DNA of 64,000 bases from assembly GCF_008039615.1 (NCBI RefSeq), contig NZ_VDUZ01000009.1, positions 124,001-188,000 of the forward strand, read 5' to 3'. The translations under genes were made by a program, and so were the position numbers. Shown here in pieces: positions 27,132 to 35,039 of this stretch. Within the stretch, counting starts at the first letter, position 1. Every line of letters starts with the position of its first letter. The stretch is from Vineibacter terrae (GTDB lineage: Bacteria; Pseudomonadota; Alphaproteobacteria; Reyranellales; Reyranellaceae). The notes under the pieces are model-generated. The model saw nothing but the letters and a program-made list of their open reading frames with translations. It ran no database searches and had not been told where the DNA came from.

Positions 27132-28982
27132 TCAGTTGATGAATATAATACCACCTTTCAGGATCAGCATGCCGCTGGCCTGTATCTGAATCATCGGCGC
27201 CTCCTCCTTCAACATCGCCTGGGCCTTGACGGTGATCATGACCGACTCGATGGTGATGCTTGCCGGGTCCATGGTGATCTTCGACTGGCCGCACTCCAGG
27301 GTGATCTTCGTGCCGGCCTTGATATGCTGGTCCAGCCCGATATCGACCTTCTCGCTCATCCCGACCTTGCGGGTGCGGTTCATCTTGACGTCTTGGTTCT
27401 GGTCGTTGCCGACGTCGAGCTTGTCGTCGTACTCGACCTCGCGCCGGAAGTTCTTGGCGGCGTGAAGCCAGATTTCCTCGCTGCCGCCCTTGTCCTCGAA
27501 GCGCAGCACGTTGGATTTCTCGCCGCTGTACTTGCTGGTGCCGCTGGCGCGGGTCCGGAAGCCGCTCTGCGTCCAGTTCGACGGCAGGTCCCAGGGATAC
27601 TTGTTCTTGCCGTTGTGCACCGAGCCGATGATCAGCGGGTAGTCCGGATCGCCGTCGGTGAAGGCGACGATCACCTCGTCGTTCACCTGCGGCACATACT
27701 GGAAGCCGAACTTGGGGCCGGCGAAAGGCTGCGCGACGCGCACCCAGCACGATTCCCCCGGCCGTCGGCCGCGCGTCGCCCAATGGAACTTCACCTTGAC
27801 CCGACCGTGGCTGTCCGGGTCGCCGCTGGCCTCGGCCGTCGAGACGATCGCCGTCTGCGTGCCGGCGATGACCGGCCGCGGGGTCTTGCGTGGCGGCTTC
27901 AGGGGCGTGTCCTTGGGCGCGCAGGTGAAGCTGTTGGCATACATGGGCGCGTCATCCTCGCCCGCCAGCTCCGAGGCCTCCTTGCAGGTGTGGTGGACGC
28001 GCGACGTGACCCATTCCTTGCCTTCCTCGCCTTCCGCGTAGTGGTCCTTGAGCTGGAAGAAGGAGCCTGCCGCCATGAACCGCGCCGACCCGTGTCCCGT
28101 GGCAACGACACCGCTGGTCTCGATCGCGGCCATGCGGTTCCTTGCCTTCTCGTCCTGGTCGTTGGTGTCCATATGGCCGCCGGGGAAGTCGTACACCGTC
28201 AGCGGCCCGGAGGCCGGCTTGGGCAGCACCGTGCTCGGCTTGGCGGCCGACTGCGACACCTTGAGGTAGCTGAAGTCGCCGGTCTCCCATTGTGTCGGCA
28301 GGATGCGCTGCTCCAGCTCCCAGCTGTCAAGGACATGGGTCTGCTTGTTCTTGTGGCCCAGGAAAACTGCAGGACCGAATTCGATCGGGTAGTAGCTGGT
28401 CGCCTTGTCGGTGATGTGCAGCGCGTGAGCTGACTGGGTGAATTTGTGGAAGTAGAACCAGCCTTCCTGCTCCATGAGCCGTGAGATGAACGCGAAGTCC
28501 GATTCCATGTACTGGACACAGGTTTCCCATGTGCGGCCCGGCTCGCTGGGCATTTCCGCCGGGCTGATGCCGAACTCGCTCAGCACCGAGGTGATGACAT
28601 CCTTGGTCGTCATCTCCTGGAAGATGCGGCACTCCGTATTCTGCGTCAGCAGCCACAGCTTGGGAACGACATCGAAGCGGTAGCGGTAATATTTCTCGCC
28701 ATCGACAAAGCTGCGTGCCAGGCCGTACTGCGAAAAGTTGGAGATGATGCCGTGGAACCACCGCTTATAGGTGCCGTCCGGCTCGCCGATCACGATGCCC
28801 GCCGGCTGGTTCAGGATGGCGGTCGGCGCGATTGTCTCCTTCGGCGAGATGGCGTCGACCCGGAACCGATACAGCTCGCTCACAGCCTCTTCGCCCGAGA
28901 ACCCCTGGAGGATGAGGTCATCGTTGCCCAGAGCGGCGCACTGGATTTGCAGAAACTTCGTGTTCTGCGTGAACCTAGCCAT
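27132..28982 (-). CDS. vgrG: T6SS spike protein VgrG (TssI)
   Basis: A protein of 616 residues with a GAGGGG site upstream. The gp27-like N-terminal half is visible (FLQIQCAALGNDDLILQGFSG, then SELYRFRVDAIS, and QNTECRIFQEMTTKDVITSVLSEFG with YMESDFAFISRLMEQEGWFYFH). The OB-fold and gp5-like part follows (GRVKVKFHWATRGR, then CWVRVAQPFAGPKFGFQYVPQVNDEVIVAF and DPDYPLIIGSVHNGKN). The C-terminal beta-helix spike ends at GGIIFIN with no enzymatic extension, so any toxin must be a separate cargo. The two genes downstream are the obvious candidates. No PAAR gene was found in this window. Confidence 0.96.
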   Translation of the reverse strand: MARFTQNTKFLQIQCAALGNDDLILQGFSGEEAVSELYRFRVDAISPKETIAPTAILNQPAGIVIGEPDGTYKRWFHGIISNFSQYGLARSFVDGEKYYRYRFDVVPKLWLLTQNTECRIFQEMTTKDVITSVLSEFGISPAEMPSEPGRTWETCVQYMESDFAFISRLMEQEGWFYFHKFTQSAHALHITDKATSYYPIEFGPAVFLGHKNKQTHVLDSWELEQRILPTQWETGDFSYLKVSQSAAKPSTVLPKPASGPLTVYDFPGGHMDTNDQDEKARNRMAAIETSGVVATGHGSARFMAAGSFFQLKDHYAEGEEGKEWVTSRVHHTCKEASELAGEDDAPMYANSFTCAPKDTPLKPPRKTPRPVIAGTQTAIVSTAEASGDPDSHGRVKVKFHWATRGRRPGESCWVRVAQPFAGPKFGFQYVPQVNDEVIVAFTDGDPDYPLIIGSVHNGKNKYPWDLPSNWTQSGFRTRASGTSKYSGEKSNVLRFEDKGGSEEIWLHAAKNFRREVEYDDKLDVGNDQNQDVKMNRTRKVGMSEKVDIGLDQHIKAGTKITLECGQSKITMDPASITIESVMITVKAQAMLKEEAPMIQIQASGMLILKGGIIFIN

Positions 28983-29019
28983 TGCTATACCCCTCGAGCG
29001 GCACGATCAGTCCGCCGGA

Positions 29020-29049
29020 ACGATGTCGAAGTTTCTGTCCGAACATCGT
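29020..29049. promoter_or_regulatory. Inverted repeat in the vgrG / periplasmic-protein divergent gap
   Basis: ACGATGT (29020-29026) and ACATCGT (29043-29049) are perfect inverted repeats separated by 16 bases. They sit in the 131-base gap between divergent vgrG and the plus-strand gene at 29114. Could bind a dimeric regulator; chance occurrence is possible. Confidence 0.3.
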
Positions 29050-29113
29050 CGGGGTCAAGGAAAAACGAACGCTTCCTCACTTTTTTGTCCTCCTCCACCA
29101 AGGAAACGACTCG

Positions 29114-29812
29114 ATGGCGCGACGTAAACCGAAATCGAACCGAATTGTCGGCATTCTGGCTGCTGCCTGGCTCGGCGTGATCTCGCATGCTGCCATCGGC
29201 CAGGCGCCGGCGCCGAAGCCTTCAACCGACCAAACATCCAAACCGGACCCGAATTCCGGCATCGACGGCTTTCGCTCCGCCAAGTTCGGCATGACCGAGG
29301 CGCAGGTGCGCGAGGCGATCAGGGCGGATTTCAAGCTCGCCGACGCGGCCATCAAGGTGACCAAGCATCCCGTCGAGCAGACGCGGGTGCTGCAGGTGGT
29401 CGTCCGCGATCTGGTCGGCAGCAGCGGCGAAGCCCAGGTCGCCTATGTCCTGGGCGTCAAGTCCAAGACCTTGATCCAGGTCAACGTCCTGTGGACCGCG
29501 GCCGATAGCGCTGCGGCGGAAACAGTGATGGGTGTTGCCAACGCGCTGCGCGATTACTTTCAGGCCGAAGTATCCCGTTTCAAGAAGGACTCCGTTACTG
29601 CCAATGCGCGCCTGCCGGACGGCAGGATCGTGGTGTTCCGTGGCGCCGACGAGAAGGGCCGGGTGATCGAGCTGATCCTGGCGGTGGCGCCGTCCTCGGC
29701 GCCGGCGGCCGGTCCGGCTGCGCCCCGGCCGGTGGGCGTGCAGCTGCGGCTGACCTACGTGCTGTCACCGGAGAACCCGGACATCCATCGAATCCGGCCG
29801 GGCAACTTCTAG
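29114..29812 (+). CDS. Periplasmic protein of unknown function in the T6SS locus
   Basis: A protein of 232 residues. The ATG at 29114 is chosen because AGGAAA precedes it and it begins a signal peptide (RRKPKSNRIVGILAAAWLGV, likely cleaved near AIGQA). There is no lipobox cysteine, so this is not a TssJ lipoprotein. The mature part starts with a Pro/Lys/Thr-rich stretch and then GFRSAKFGMTEAQVREAIRADFKL, which resembles the start of small periplasmic alpha/beta domains of unknown role, and ends LRLTYVLSPENPDIHRI. It is divergent from vgrG and convergent with hcp. Options: immunity protein against the wall amidase, an accessory T6SS factor, or an unrelated insertion. No function is assigned. 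Confidence 0.8.
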   Translation: MARRKPKSNRIVGILAAAWLGVISHAAIGQAPAPKPSTDQTSKPDPNSGIDGFRSAKFGMTEAQVREAIRADFKLADAAIKVTKHPVEQTRVLQVVVRDLVGSSGEAQVAYVLGVKSKTLIQVNVLWTAADSAAAETVMGVANALRDYFQAEVSRFKKDSVTANARLPDGRIVVFRGADEKGRVIELILAVAPSSAPAAGPAAPRPVGVQLRLTYVLSPENPDIHRIRPGNF

Positions 29813-29820
29813 GGTCTGCC

Positions 29821-29846
29821 GGCCGGTGGCGACGCGGCCACCGGCC
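29821..29846 (+). terminator. Hairpin after the periplasmic unknown gene
   Basis: GGCCGGTGGC, 6-base loop, GCCACCGGCC: a perfect 10-bp stem followed by AAAAG, 8 bases after the stop. A probable terminator between convergent genes. Confidence 0.6.
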
Positions 29847-29854
29847 AAAAGCAA

Positions 29855-29879
29855 CGGCGCGGCCCAGGGGGCCGCGCCG
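29855..29879 (-). terminator. Hairpin downstream of hcp
   Basis: CGGCGCGGCC, 5-base loop, GGCCGCGCCG: a perfect 10-bp stem lying 26 bases past the hcp stop on the minus strand. With the hairpin at 29821 it forms a two-sided barrier between convergent transcripts. Confidence 0.55.
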
Positions 29880-29905
29880 CGCTCACTCTCCGATGGTGCC
29901 GGAGA

Positions 29906-30391
29906 TCACACCTTCTGAGCCTTGGCGAGGTCGTACGCGGCGGAGTGCGGCGTCTCCTTGCCCTTCGAGTCGCGCTCGATGTACTTGTACTCGATCTTCG
30001 AGAAGGTGAAGTGGACCGAGTCCACGTCGCCGCTGCGGGCGAAGCTGCGCACCATCACGTCGGTCAGCTTGGTCTCGCGGCGCAGGTTGCTGGTGCCGTC
30101 GCCCGCGGTCTCGACCTCGGAGAACACGGCGTTCTCGAAGTGCTTGCCCGTGGCGCAGGCCTGCATGAAGACCGGCGTGGTGCGGTCGACCCGCTTCATG
30201 AACGAGATGTCCGAGAAGTCGGCCTTCGCGCCACCGGAGGCGCCGGACGCGCCACCCGCGCCGAGGCCCGCACCCATGTTCGACACCGACCAGGTGACCT
30301 CACCGATGATCTGGATCTGCTTGGTGAACTTCGCGTCCGTCACTTCACCATCAACGCCGTCAAGCTTCAGGTATGTTCTGTCTTCAGCCAT
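29906..30391 (-). CDS. hcp: T6SS tube protein Hcp (TssD)
   Basis: A protein of 161 residues, normal for Hcp, with a GAGGAGG site. It begins YLKLDGVDGEVTDAKFTKQIQI, includes a short Gly/Ala/Ser-rich loop (AGLGAGGASGASGGAKADF) and the conserved DISFMKRVDRTTPVFMQACATGKHF, and ends with a SVHFTFSKIEYKYIERDSKG strand pair. Hcp hexamers stack into the inner tube that is fired with VgrG. It is transcribed away from clpV's end, with 122 bases between clpV and hcp and its own ribosome site, so separate strong expression is likely. Confidence 0.95.
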   Translation of the reverse strand: MAEDRTYLKLDGVDGEVTDAKFTKQIQIIGEVTWSVSNMGAGLGAGGASGASGGAKADFSDISFMKRVDRTTPVFMQACATGKHFENAVFSEVETAGDGTSNLRRETKLTDVMVRSFARSGDVDSVHFTFSKIEYKYIERDSKGKETPHSAAYDLAKAQKV

Positions 30392-30513
30392 TTGATCCTC
30401 CTCAAGGGCCCCTCGGCCTCCTCACGAACCGCCCGGTTAGTCCCCCGATCCCGCCAGCTCCCGGGCAGAGCCGCGTTGTTCGTTTCGCCGGGGGACAAGC
30501 TCGATATGAGCGA

Positions 30514-33150
30514 TTACTCAATCATATACTCGAACTGTCCGGCCTTGTCCACTCCGACATGGACCTTGTGGATAACTTTTCCGTCGGCCAGCGCGCCCAG
30601 GAAGTTGCTGGACAGCTCCGGTAGCAGGGTGCGCTGGATGATCTGCTCAATGTTGCGGGCGCCGGACGCGACCTCGGTGCACCGAGCGGCGATGGTGTCG
30701 ACCATCTCGTCGGCGTAGGTCATCGGCGCCTTGTAGTTTTCAGCCACCCGCTTGACGACGCGGCCGAGCTGCAGCCGGACGATCTTCTTGATGGTGGCCT
30801 CGTCCAGCGGGTAGTAGGGCACGATCGTGATACGGCCCAGGAAGGCCGGCTTGAACGTCTTCAGCAGCTCGGGATGCAGCGCCTCGTTGAGCGCGTCCGG
30901 GTTGGGCCGGGTATCGGGATCGGCGCACAGCTTGGCGATCAGGTCGGTGCCGGCGTTCGACGTCAGGATGATCACGGTATTCTTGAAGTCGATGTCGCGG
31001 CCTTCGCCGTCGCGCAGCATGCCCTTGTCGAACACCTGGTAGAACACGTCCTGCACGCCGGGATGGGCCTTCTCGACCTCGTCCAGCAGCACCACGGAGT
31101 AGGGGTGCCGGCGCACCGCCTCGGTAAGCACGCCGCCCTCGCCGTAGCCGACATAGCCCGGGGGCGAGCCGACCAGCATCGAGACCTTATGCTCCTCCTT
31201 GAACTCGCTCATGTTGATGATGGTCAGCGCCTGGTCGCCGCCATACATCTGCTCGGCCAGGGTCAGCGCCGTCTCGGTCTTGCCGGTGCCCGATGTGCCG
31301 GCGAGCATGAACACGCCCAGCGGCTTGCGCGGATCCTGCATGCGGGCGCGGGCCGTGCGCATGCCCTTGGCGATCAGCTCGAGCGCATGGTCCTGGCCGA
31401 TGACGCGCTCGGCCATCTTGTCCTTGAGGCTGAGGACGGTACGGATCTGGTCGCCCATCATGCGGCCGACCGGGATGCCGGTCCAGTCGGCGACGATGGC
31501 GGCCGTCGCCTGGCCGTCGACCAGCGGCATGACCAGGGGTGTCTCACCCTGCAGGGCCTTGAGCTCGGACCATTTGGCGTCCAGCGCCGCCTTCTTGGCC
31601 GGCCGCTCGTCCTCGTTCAGCTCGCCCTCGAGGTCGGCACGCAGCTGGGTGACCTCGTCGACCAGCACCTTCTCCTTGGCCCAGCGCGCCTCCAGCGCCT
31701 TCAGCTCCTCGCGCAGGTTGGCTGCCTGCAGGTCGCCTTCGGCGATATCCGTGGCGTGGTCGCCGCCGGCCTGCTGCTCGCGCCGCAGGATGCCGAGCTT
31801 GACGTCAAGCAGCTCGATCTGACGCCGCAGGTCCTCCACGGCCGCCGGTGTCGAGGCTTGCGCCATCGCCACCCGTGCGCAGGCGGTGTCGAGCACGCTG
31901 ATCGCCTTGTCCGGAAGCTGGCGGCCGGCGATGTAGCGGTTCGACAGGCGCACCGCCTCCTGCACGGCCTCGTCGAGCACGCGCACCTTGTGATGCTGCT
32001 CCATCACCGTGGCCACGCCGCGCAGCATCTCGATGCCGTTGCGCTCGTCGGGCTCCTCGACCTTGACGACCTGGAAGCGCCGCGTCAGCGCCGGGTCGCG
32101 CTCGAAGTACTTCTTGTATTCCGCCCATGTCGTGGCTGCGATGGTGCGCAGCTCGCCGCGCGCCAGGGCCGGCTTCAGCAGGTTCGCGGCGTCGCCCTGG
32201 CCGGCGGCGCCGCCGGCGCCGATCATCATGTGGGCTTCGTCGATGAACATGATGATGGGCTGCGGCGAGGCCTTCACATCCTGCAGCACGCCGTTCAGCC
32301 GGTTCTCGAACTCACCCTTCATGCCGGCGCCAGCCTGCAGCAGGCCGAGGTCGAGCACGCGGATGGCGCAGCCCTTGAGCTTGTCGGGCACGTCGTCGGC
32401 GGCGATCTTCAGGGCCAGGCCGTCGACGACCGATGTCTTGCCGACGCCGGCCTCGCCGGTGAGGATCGGGTTGTTCTGCCGGCGGCGCAGCAGGATGTCG
32501 ATGCACTGGCGGATCTCGGCGTCGCGGCCCAGCACCGGGTCGAGCTTGCCGGCCTTGGCGCGCGCCGTCAGATCGGTCGTGTAGAGATCCAGCGCCCCGC
32601 TGGGGCCCTTGCGTGGCGCAGCGCCCGCGGCGGCGGCGCCGGCCTGCACGTCCGACACGGCCGCGGCGGCCCTGGCCTCGCTCGAGCCATCGGTCGCCTG
32701 ATCGAAATCGCGGGCCAGCGTCTCGACCGGAATCTTCGCGAGCTGCGCCGAGGCGTTGCGCGCCGCGATCGACATCGCCTCGTCGGTCAGGATCGCGACC
32801 AGGATATGGCCGGAGCGCACCTCGTGCGCCTGCCGGTTGACCGACGCGAAGATCCAGGCGTCGCGCGCCAGGCTCACCACTTGGGGCGACAGGCCCGGCG
32901 GCCGTCCGTTGCCGGTCTTGAAACGCTCGATTGCGCGGTTGAGCTCGCCGGATAGGCGGCCAAGATCGGCTTCATAGCGCGCCAGGATCTTGGCGATGTC
33001 GCCGTCCTTGATCTCGATGAGCTTGAGCAGCCAGTGCTCTATCTCGACGTTATAGTGCGTTCGCGACATTGTCAGGCCGGCAGCGTCTTCCAGTGCCTTG
33101 CGGCATGGCGCGTTGAGCTTGCCGACTAGTGATTTCAAATCGACGGCCAT
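30514..33150 (-). CDS. clpV: T6SS sheath-disassembly AAA+ ATPase ClpV (TssH)
   Basis: A protein of 878 residues. The ATG at 33150 follows GGGGAGATAG. Clp N-domain at residues 1-150 (RKALEDAAGLTMSRTHYNVEIEHWL, the ClpV-type sheath-binding end). First AAA domain: Walker A GEAGVGKT at 232-239, Walker B IIMFIDEAH near 297. A coiled middle domain at about 395-525 is followed by the second AAA domain with GTSGTGKTETALTLAEQ and SVVLLDEVEKAHP. The C-terminal D2-small region follows. It extracts TssC from contracted sheaths and recycles it. The gene is 281 bases from the receiver gene upstream, so it has its own promoter region. Confidence 0.95.
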   Translation of the reverse strand: MAVDLKSLVGKLNAPCRKALEDAAGLTMSRTHYNVEIEHWLLKLIEIKDGDIAKILARYEADLGRLSGELNRAIERFKTGNGRPPGLSPQVVSLARDAWIFASVNRQAHEVRSGHILVAILTDEAMSIAARNASAQLAKIPVETLARDFDQATDGSSEARAAAAVSDVQAGAAAAGAAPRKGPSGALDLYTTDLTARAKAGKLDPVLGRDAEIRQCIDILLRRRQNNPILTGEAGVGKTSVVDGLALKIAADDVPDKLKGCAIRVLDLGLLQAGAGMKGEFENRLNGVLQDVKASPQPIIMFIDEAHMMIGAGGAAGQGDAANLLKPALARGELRTIAATTWAEYKKYFERDPALTRRFQVVKVEEPDERNGIEMLRGVATVMEQHHKVRVLDEAVQEAVRLSNRYIAGRQLPDKAISVLDTACARVAMAQASTPAAVEDLRRQIELLDVKLGILRREQQAGGDHATDIAEGDLQAANLREELKALEARWAKEKVLVDEVTQLRADLEGELNEDERPAKKAALDAKWSELKALQGETPLVMPLVDGQATAAIVADWTGIPVGRMMGDQIRTVLSLKDKMAERVIGQDHALELIAKGMRTARARMQDPRKPLGVFMLAGTSGTGKTETALTLAEQMYGGDQALTIINMSEFKEEHKVSMLVGSPPGYVGYGEGGVLTEAVRRHPYSVVLLDEVEKAHPGVQDVFYQVFDKGMLRDGEGRDIDFKNTVIILTSNAGTDLIAKLCADPDTRPNPDALNEALHPELLKTFKPAFLGRITIVPYYPLDEATIKKIVRLQLGRVVKRVAENYKAPMTYADEMVDTIAARCTEVASGARNIEQIIQRTLLPELSSNFLGALADGKVIHKVHVGVDKAGQFEYMIE

Positions 33151-33406
33151 TGGACTATCTCCCCAAAGCATACTGTTGGGAACGCGCTTGACACGACGGC
33201 ATTACCGGCGCGTTGCAACGCGCGGCGCGCTGGTTCTCGTATTTCAAACCGACTGCTTGTCGTCCCCAATGCGAAAGCATGACCTGATTCGCCAGCAAAG
33301 TCGAGGGAATGTTCATTTCTACTAAACGCTAACGGATAATGATCGCCATCGGGTGCTGCGGGCCCCATGCCGGTTACCAGCATGGACACACCGGGCGGCC
33401 CGACAT

Positions 33407-33430
33407 TCCCTGCCCGGGCCCGGGCAGGGA
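33407..33430 (-). terminator. 24-bp perfect palindrome at the end of the solo receiver gene
   Basis: TCCCTGCCCGGG followed directly by CCCGGGCAGGGA, a perfect 24-bp palindrome starting 1 base past the receiver gene's stop codon on the minus strand. As RNA it folds into a stem of about 10 bp with a 4-base loop. A probable terminator separating the regulators from clpV; no T-tract. Confidence 0.5.
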
Positions 33431-33431
33431 G

Positions 33432-33854
33432 CTATGTATGCGGCGGGGCTGCGAGCGAGGCTTCGATGGCGGCGGCGAGCTGGGCTCGCCGGTAAGGCTT
33501 GCTCAGGACCGGGAAGCGGCCCTGGCCGGCGTCGGGCCCGACGTCCTGCAGGTTTCCTGACGTCAGCAGCACGCGCAGGTCCGGATGCTGGCGCACCGCC
33601 GCTTCGGCCAGGGCCGGACCGGAAAGCAGCCCCGGCATTCGTACATCGGTGAACAGCAGATCGACGTGCTGCGCCGGGTCGCCAAGGATGCGCATGGCTT
33701 CGCTGCCATCGCGAGCCTCGATGACGGCGAAGCCCAGCCGCCGCAGGTTCTCGGCCGCGACGCGCCGCACGGCCTCGTCGTCGTCGACAGCCAGGACAAC
33801 CCGCGCTCCGGAAGGGATCGGGGGCGTGCTGGCGGGTCGCTGCGTGTCTACCAA
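33432..33854 (-). CDS. Single-domain response regulator (receiver only)
   Basis: A protein of 140 residues. It probably starts with TTG at 33854, preceded by GAGG at 7 bases. The REC domain is intact: acidic Asp24-26 (VDDDE), phospho-acceptor Asp70 (LLFTDVRMPG), Thr98/Ser99 (LLTSGN) and Lys119 (LSKPY). There is no output domain, so it acts by protein contact or as a phosphate relay or sink. It is most like receivers of hybrid kinases. It is the second gene of a minus-strand pair with the REC-MarR gene upstream (95 bases) and clpV downstream. Confidence 0.88.
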   Translation of the reverse strand: MVDTQRPASTPPIPSGARVVLAVDDDEAVRRVAAENLRRLGFAVIEARDGSEAMRILGDPAQHVDLLFTDVRMPGLLSGPALAEAAVRQHPDLRVLLTSGNLQDVGPDAGQGRFPVLSKPYRRAQLAAAIEASLAAPPHT

Positions 33855-33949
33855 TCGGGCGCCTCATATCGACAAGCTGCCACTATGGTCATCGTATCAA
33901 CGCGTTCGTGTCCGCGACGGCGTCGCGGGCCTTGGCCACGCTGGCGGGA

Positions 33950-34792
33950 CTACGAGCCGGTGTGCTCCAGCTCGGCGCACGCGGACACCTTGTCCAGCCC
34001 CTCGGGTGTCAGGAACACCCAGGACCTGCGTGCGTCGGCGGGATCCTGCTCGCGGCGGAACAGGCCGGCGTCGATCATCTGCGAGAGGCGGCGCAAGGCC
34101 GTGGCGTGGGGCGCGCCCGATGCCAGGCACAGCGCCGAGACGTGATAGGGCCGCTGCGTGGAGTGGGCGTCGAACAGCTCGAGCAGCATGATCCAGCCGG
34201 GGTCGATCTCGAACTGCGCGCCGAGGATCTTGCGCCGCCTGCCGATCGCTTCGAGCTCGCGCAGCGCCCAGGCGCGTCGCGCGTCGCTTTCCTTGCGGCT
34301 CTCCGGCCGATTTGCCGTGTCGCGGATCGGTGCCCGCACGGCTGCAACCGGCGGCAGCTCGACGAGGGTGCGGATGCGCGCAACCAGCTCGGCGATGCGC
34401 AGCGGCTTGGCGAAGAAGTCGACGGCGCCCAGTCGCAAAGCCGAGACGGTCATGGGGACATTGGCGCGCCCGGACATGAAGACGATGTGGGGCGCGGCCT
34501 GCTTGCGGTTGCGCACGGCCTTGGCGAACTCCAGGCCGCTGATCTCCGGCATCGCCACGTCAGTGAGGATCACGCGGATCGAGTCGCTGCGCTCGAGCGC
34601 GGCGATTGCCGGCGCCGCGCGCATGAACGCGCAGCAAGGGATTTTCTCCCGTGCGAAGATGTCGGCCAGCGCCTCGGTCGTCGCCCTGTCGTCGTCCACG
34701 ATCATGACGAGCGGCTCTTGCAGGCGAGGCGCTGAACGTGCGCCGCCTGTACCCTCGCTCAATCGAGACTCGCCGGGTATGGACGTATTCAT
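33950..34792 (-). CDS. Response regulator with REC and MarR-type winged-helix output
   Basis: A protein of 280 residues. Receiver at 28-145: Asp33-35 (VDDDR), Asp78 (LTDVAMPEISG), Ser107 (FMSGRA), Lys129 (FFAKPL). The C-terminal half (about 175-275) is a MarR-like winged helix: LGAQFEIDPGWIMLLELFDA, then YHVSALCLASGAPHATALRRLSQMIDAGL and the wing DPADARRSWVFLT. The pattern of helix, recognition helix and wing is the same as in MarR, although fused here to a receiver. No Shine-Dalgarno is obvious; a 9-bp palindrome lies 13 bases upstream of the start, suggesting autoregulation. A paralogue is at 35867-36670. Confidence 0.88.
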   Translation of the reverse strand: MNTSIPGESRLSEGTGGARSAPRLQEPLVMIVDDDRATTEALADIFAREKIPCCAFMRAAPAIAALERSDSIRVILTDVAMPEISGLEFAKAVRNRKQAAPHIVFMSGRANVPMTVSALRLGAVDFFAKPLRIAELVARIRTLVELPPVAAVRAPIRDTANRPESRKESDARRAWALRELEAIGRRRKILGAQFEIDPGWIMLLELFDAHSTQRPYHVSALCLASGAPHATALRRLSQMIDAGLFRREQDPADARRSWVFLTPEGLDKVSACAELEHTGS

Positions 34793-34805
34793 GACCGATC
34801 ATCAA

Positions 34806-34828
34806 TTGCGGCCAAAATGTGGCCGCAA
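34806..34828. promoter_or_regulatory. Operator-like palindrome upstream of REC-MarR gene 1
   Basis: TTGCGGCCA (34806-34814), 5 bases AAATG, TGGCCGCAA (34820-34828): perfect 9-bp inverted repeat in an AT-rich gap, ending 13 bases from the minus-strand start at 34792. It also lies upstream of the plus-strand kinase-like gene. A likely target of a dimeric regulator such as the REC-MarR proteins. Confidence 0.5.
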
Positions 34829-35039
34829 GATCTATTATGAACTTAATCTAAACCTGCAAGGAGCGCCTCGCAAAGTCAAAGAAAAGGACAATTCATTCAT
34901 TTTGAATGTGTCTGACCGCGTGCAAAATGGGTGAAGGCGCTACCATGGCGCATCTCGGCGATGTCGGGCAGCTTGGGTGATGGCACGCCGTCGGGGCGTG
35001 ACGGCCGACAGCGTTGCCCGTGCGTCCTCAGGAACAATC

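Noticed and set aside
29114-29812. TssJ assignment for the periplasmic protein
   Set aside because: It has no lipobox cysteine and is longer and different in sequence from TssJ lipoproteins.
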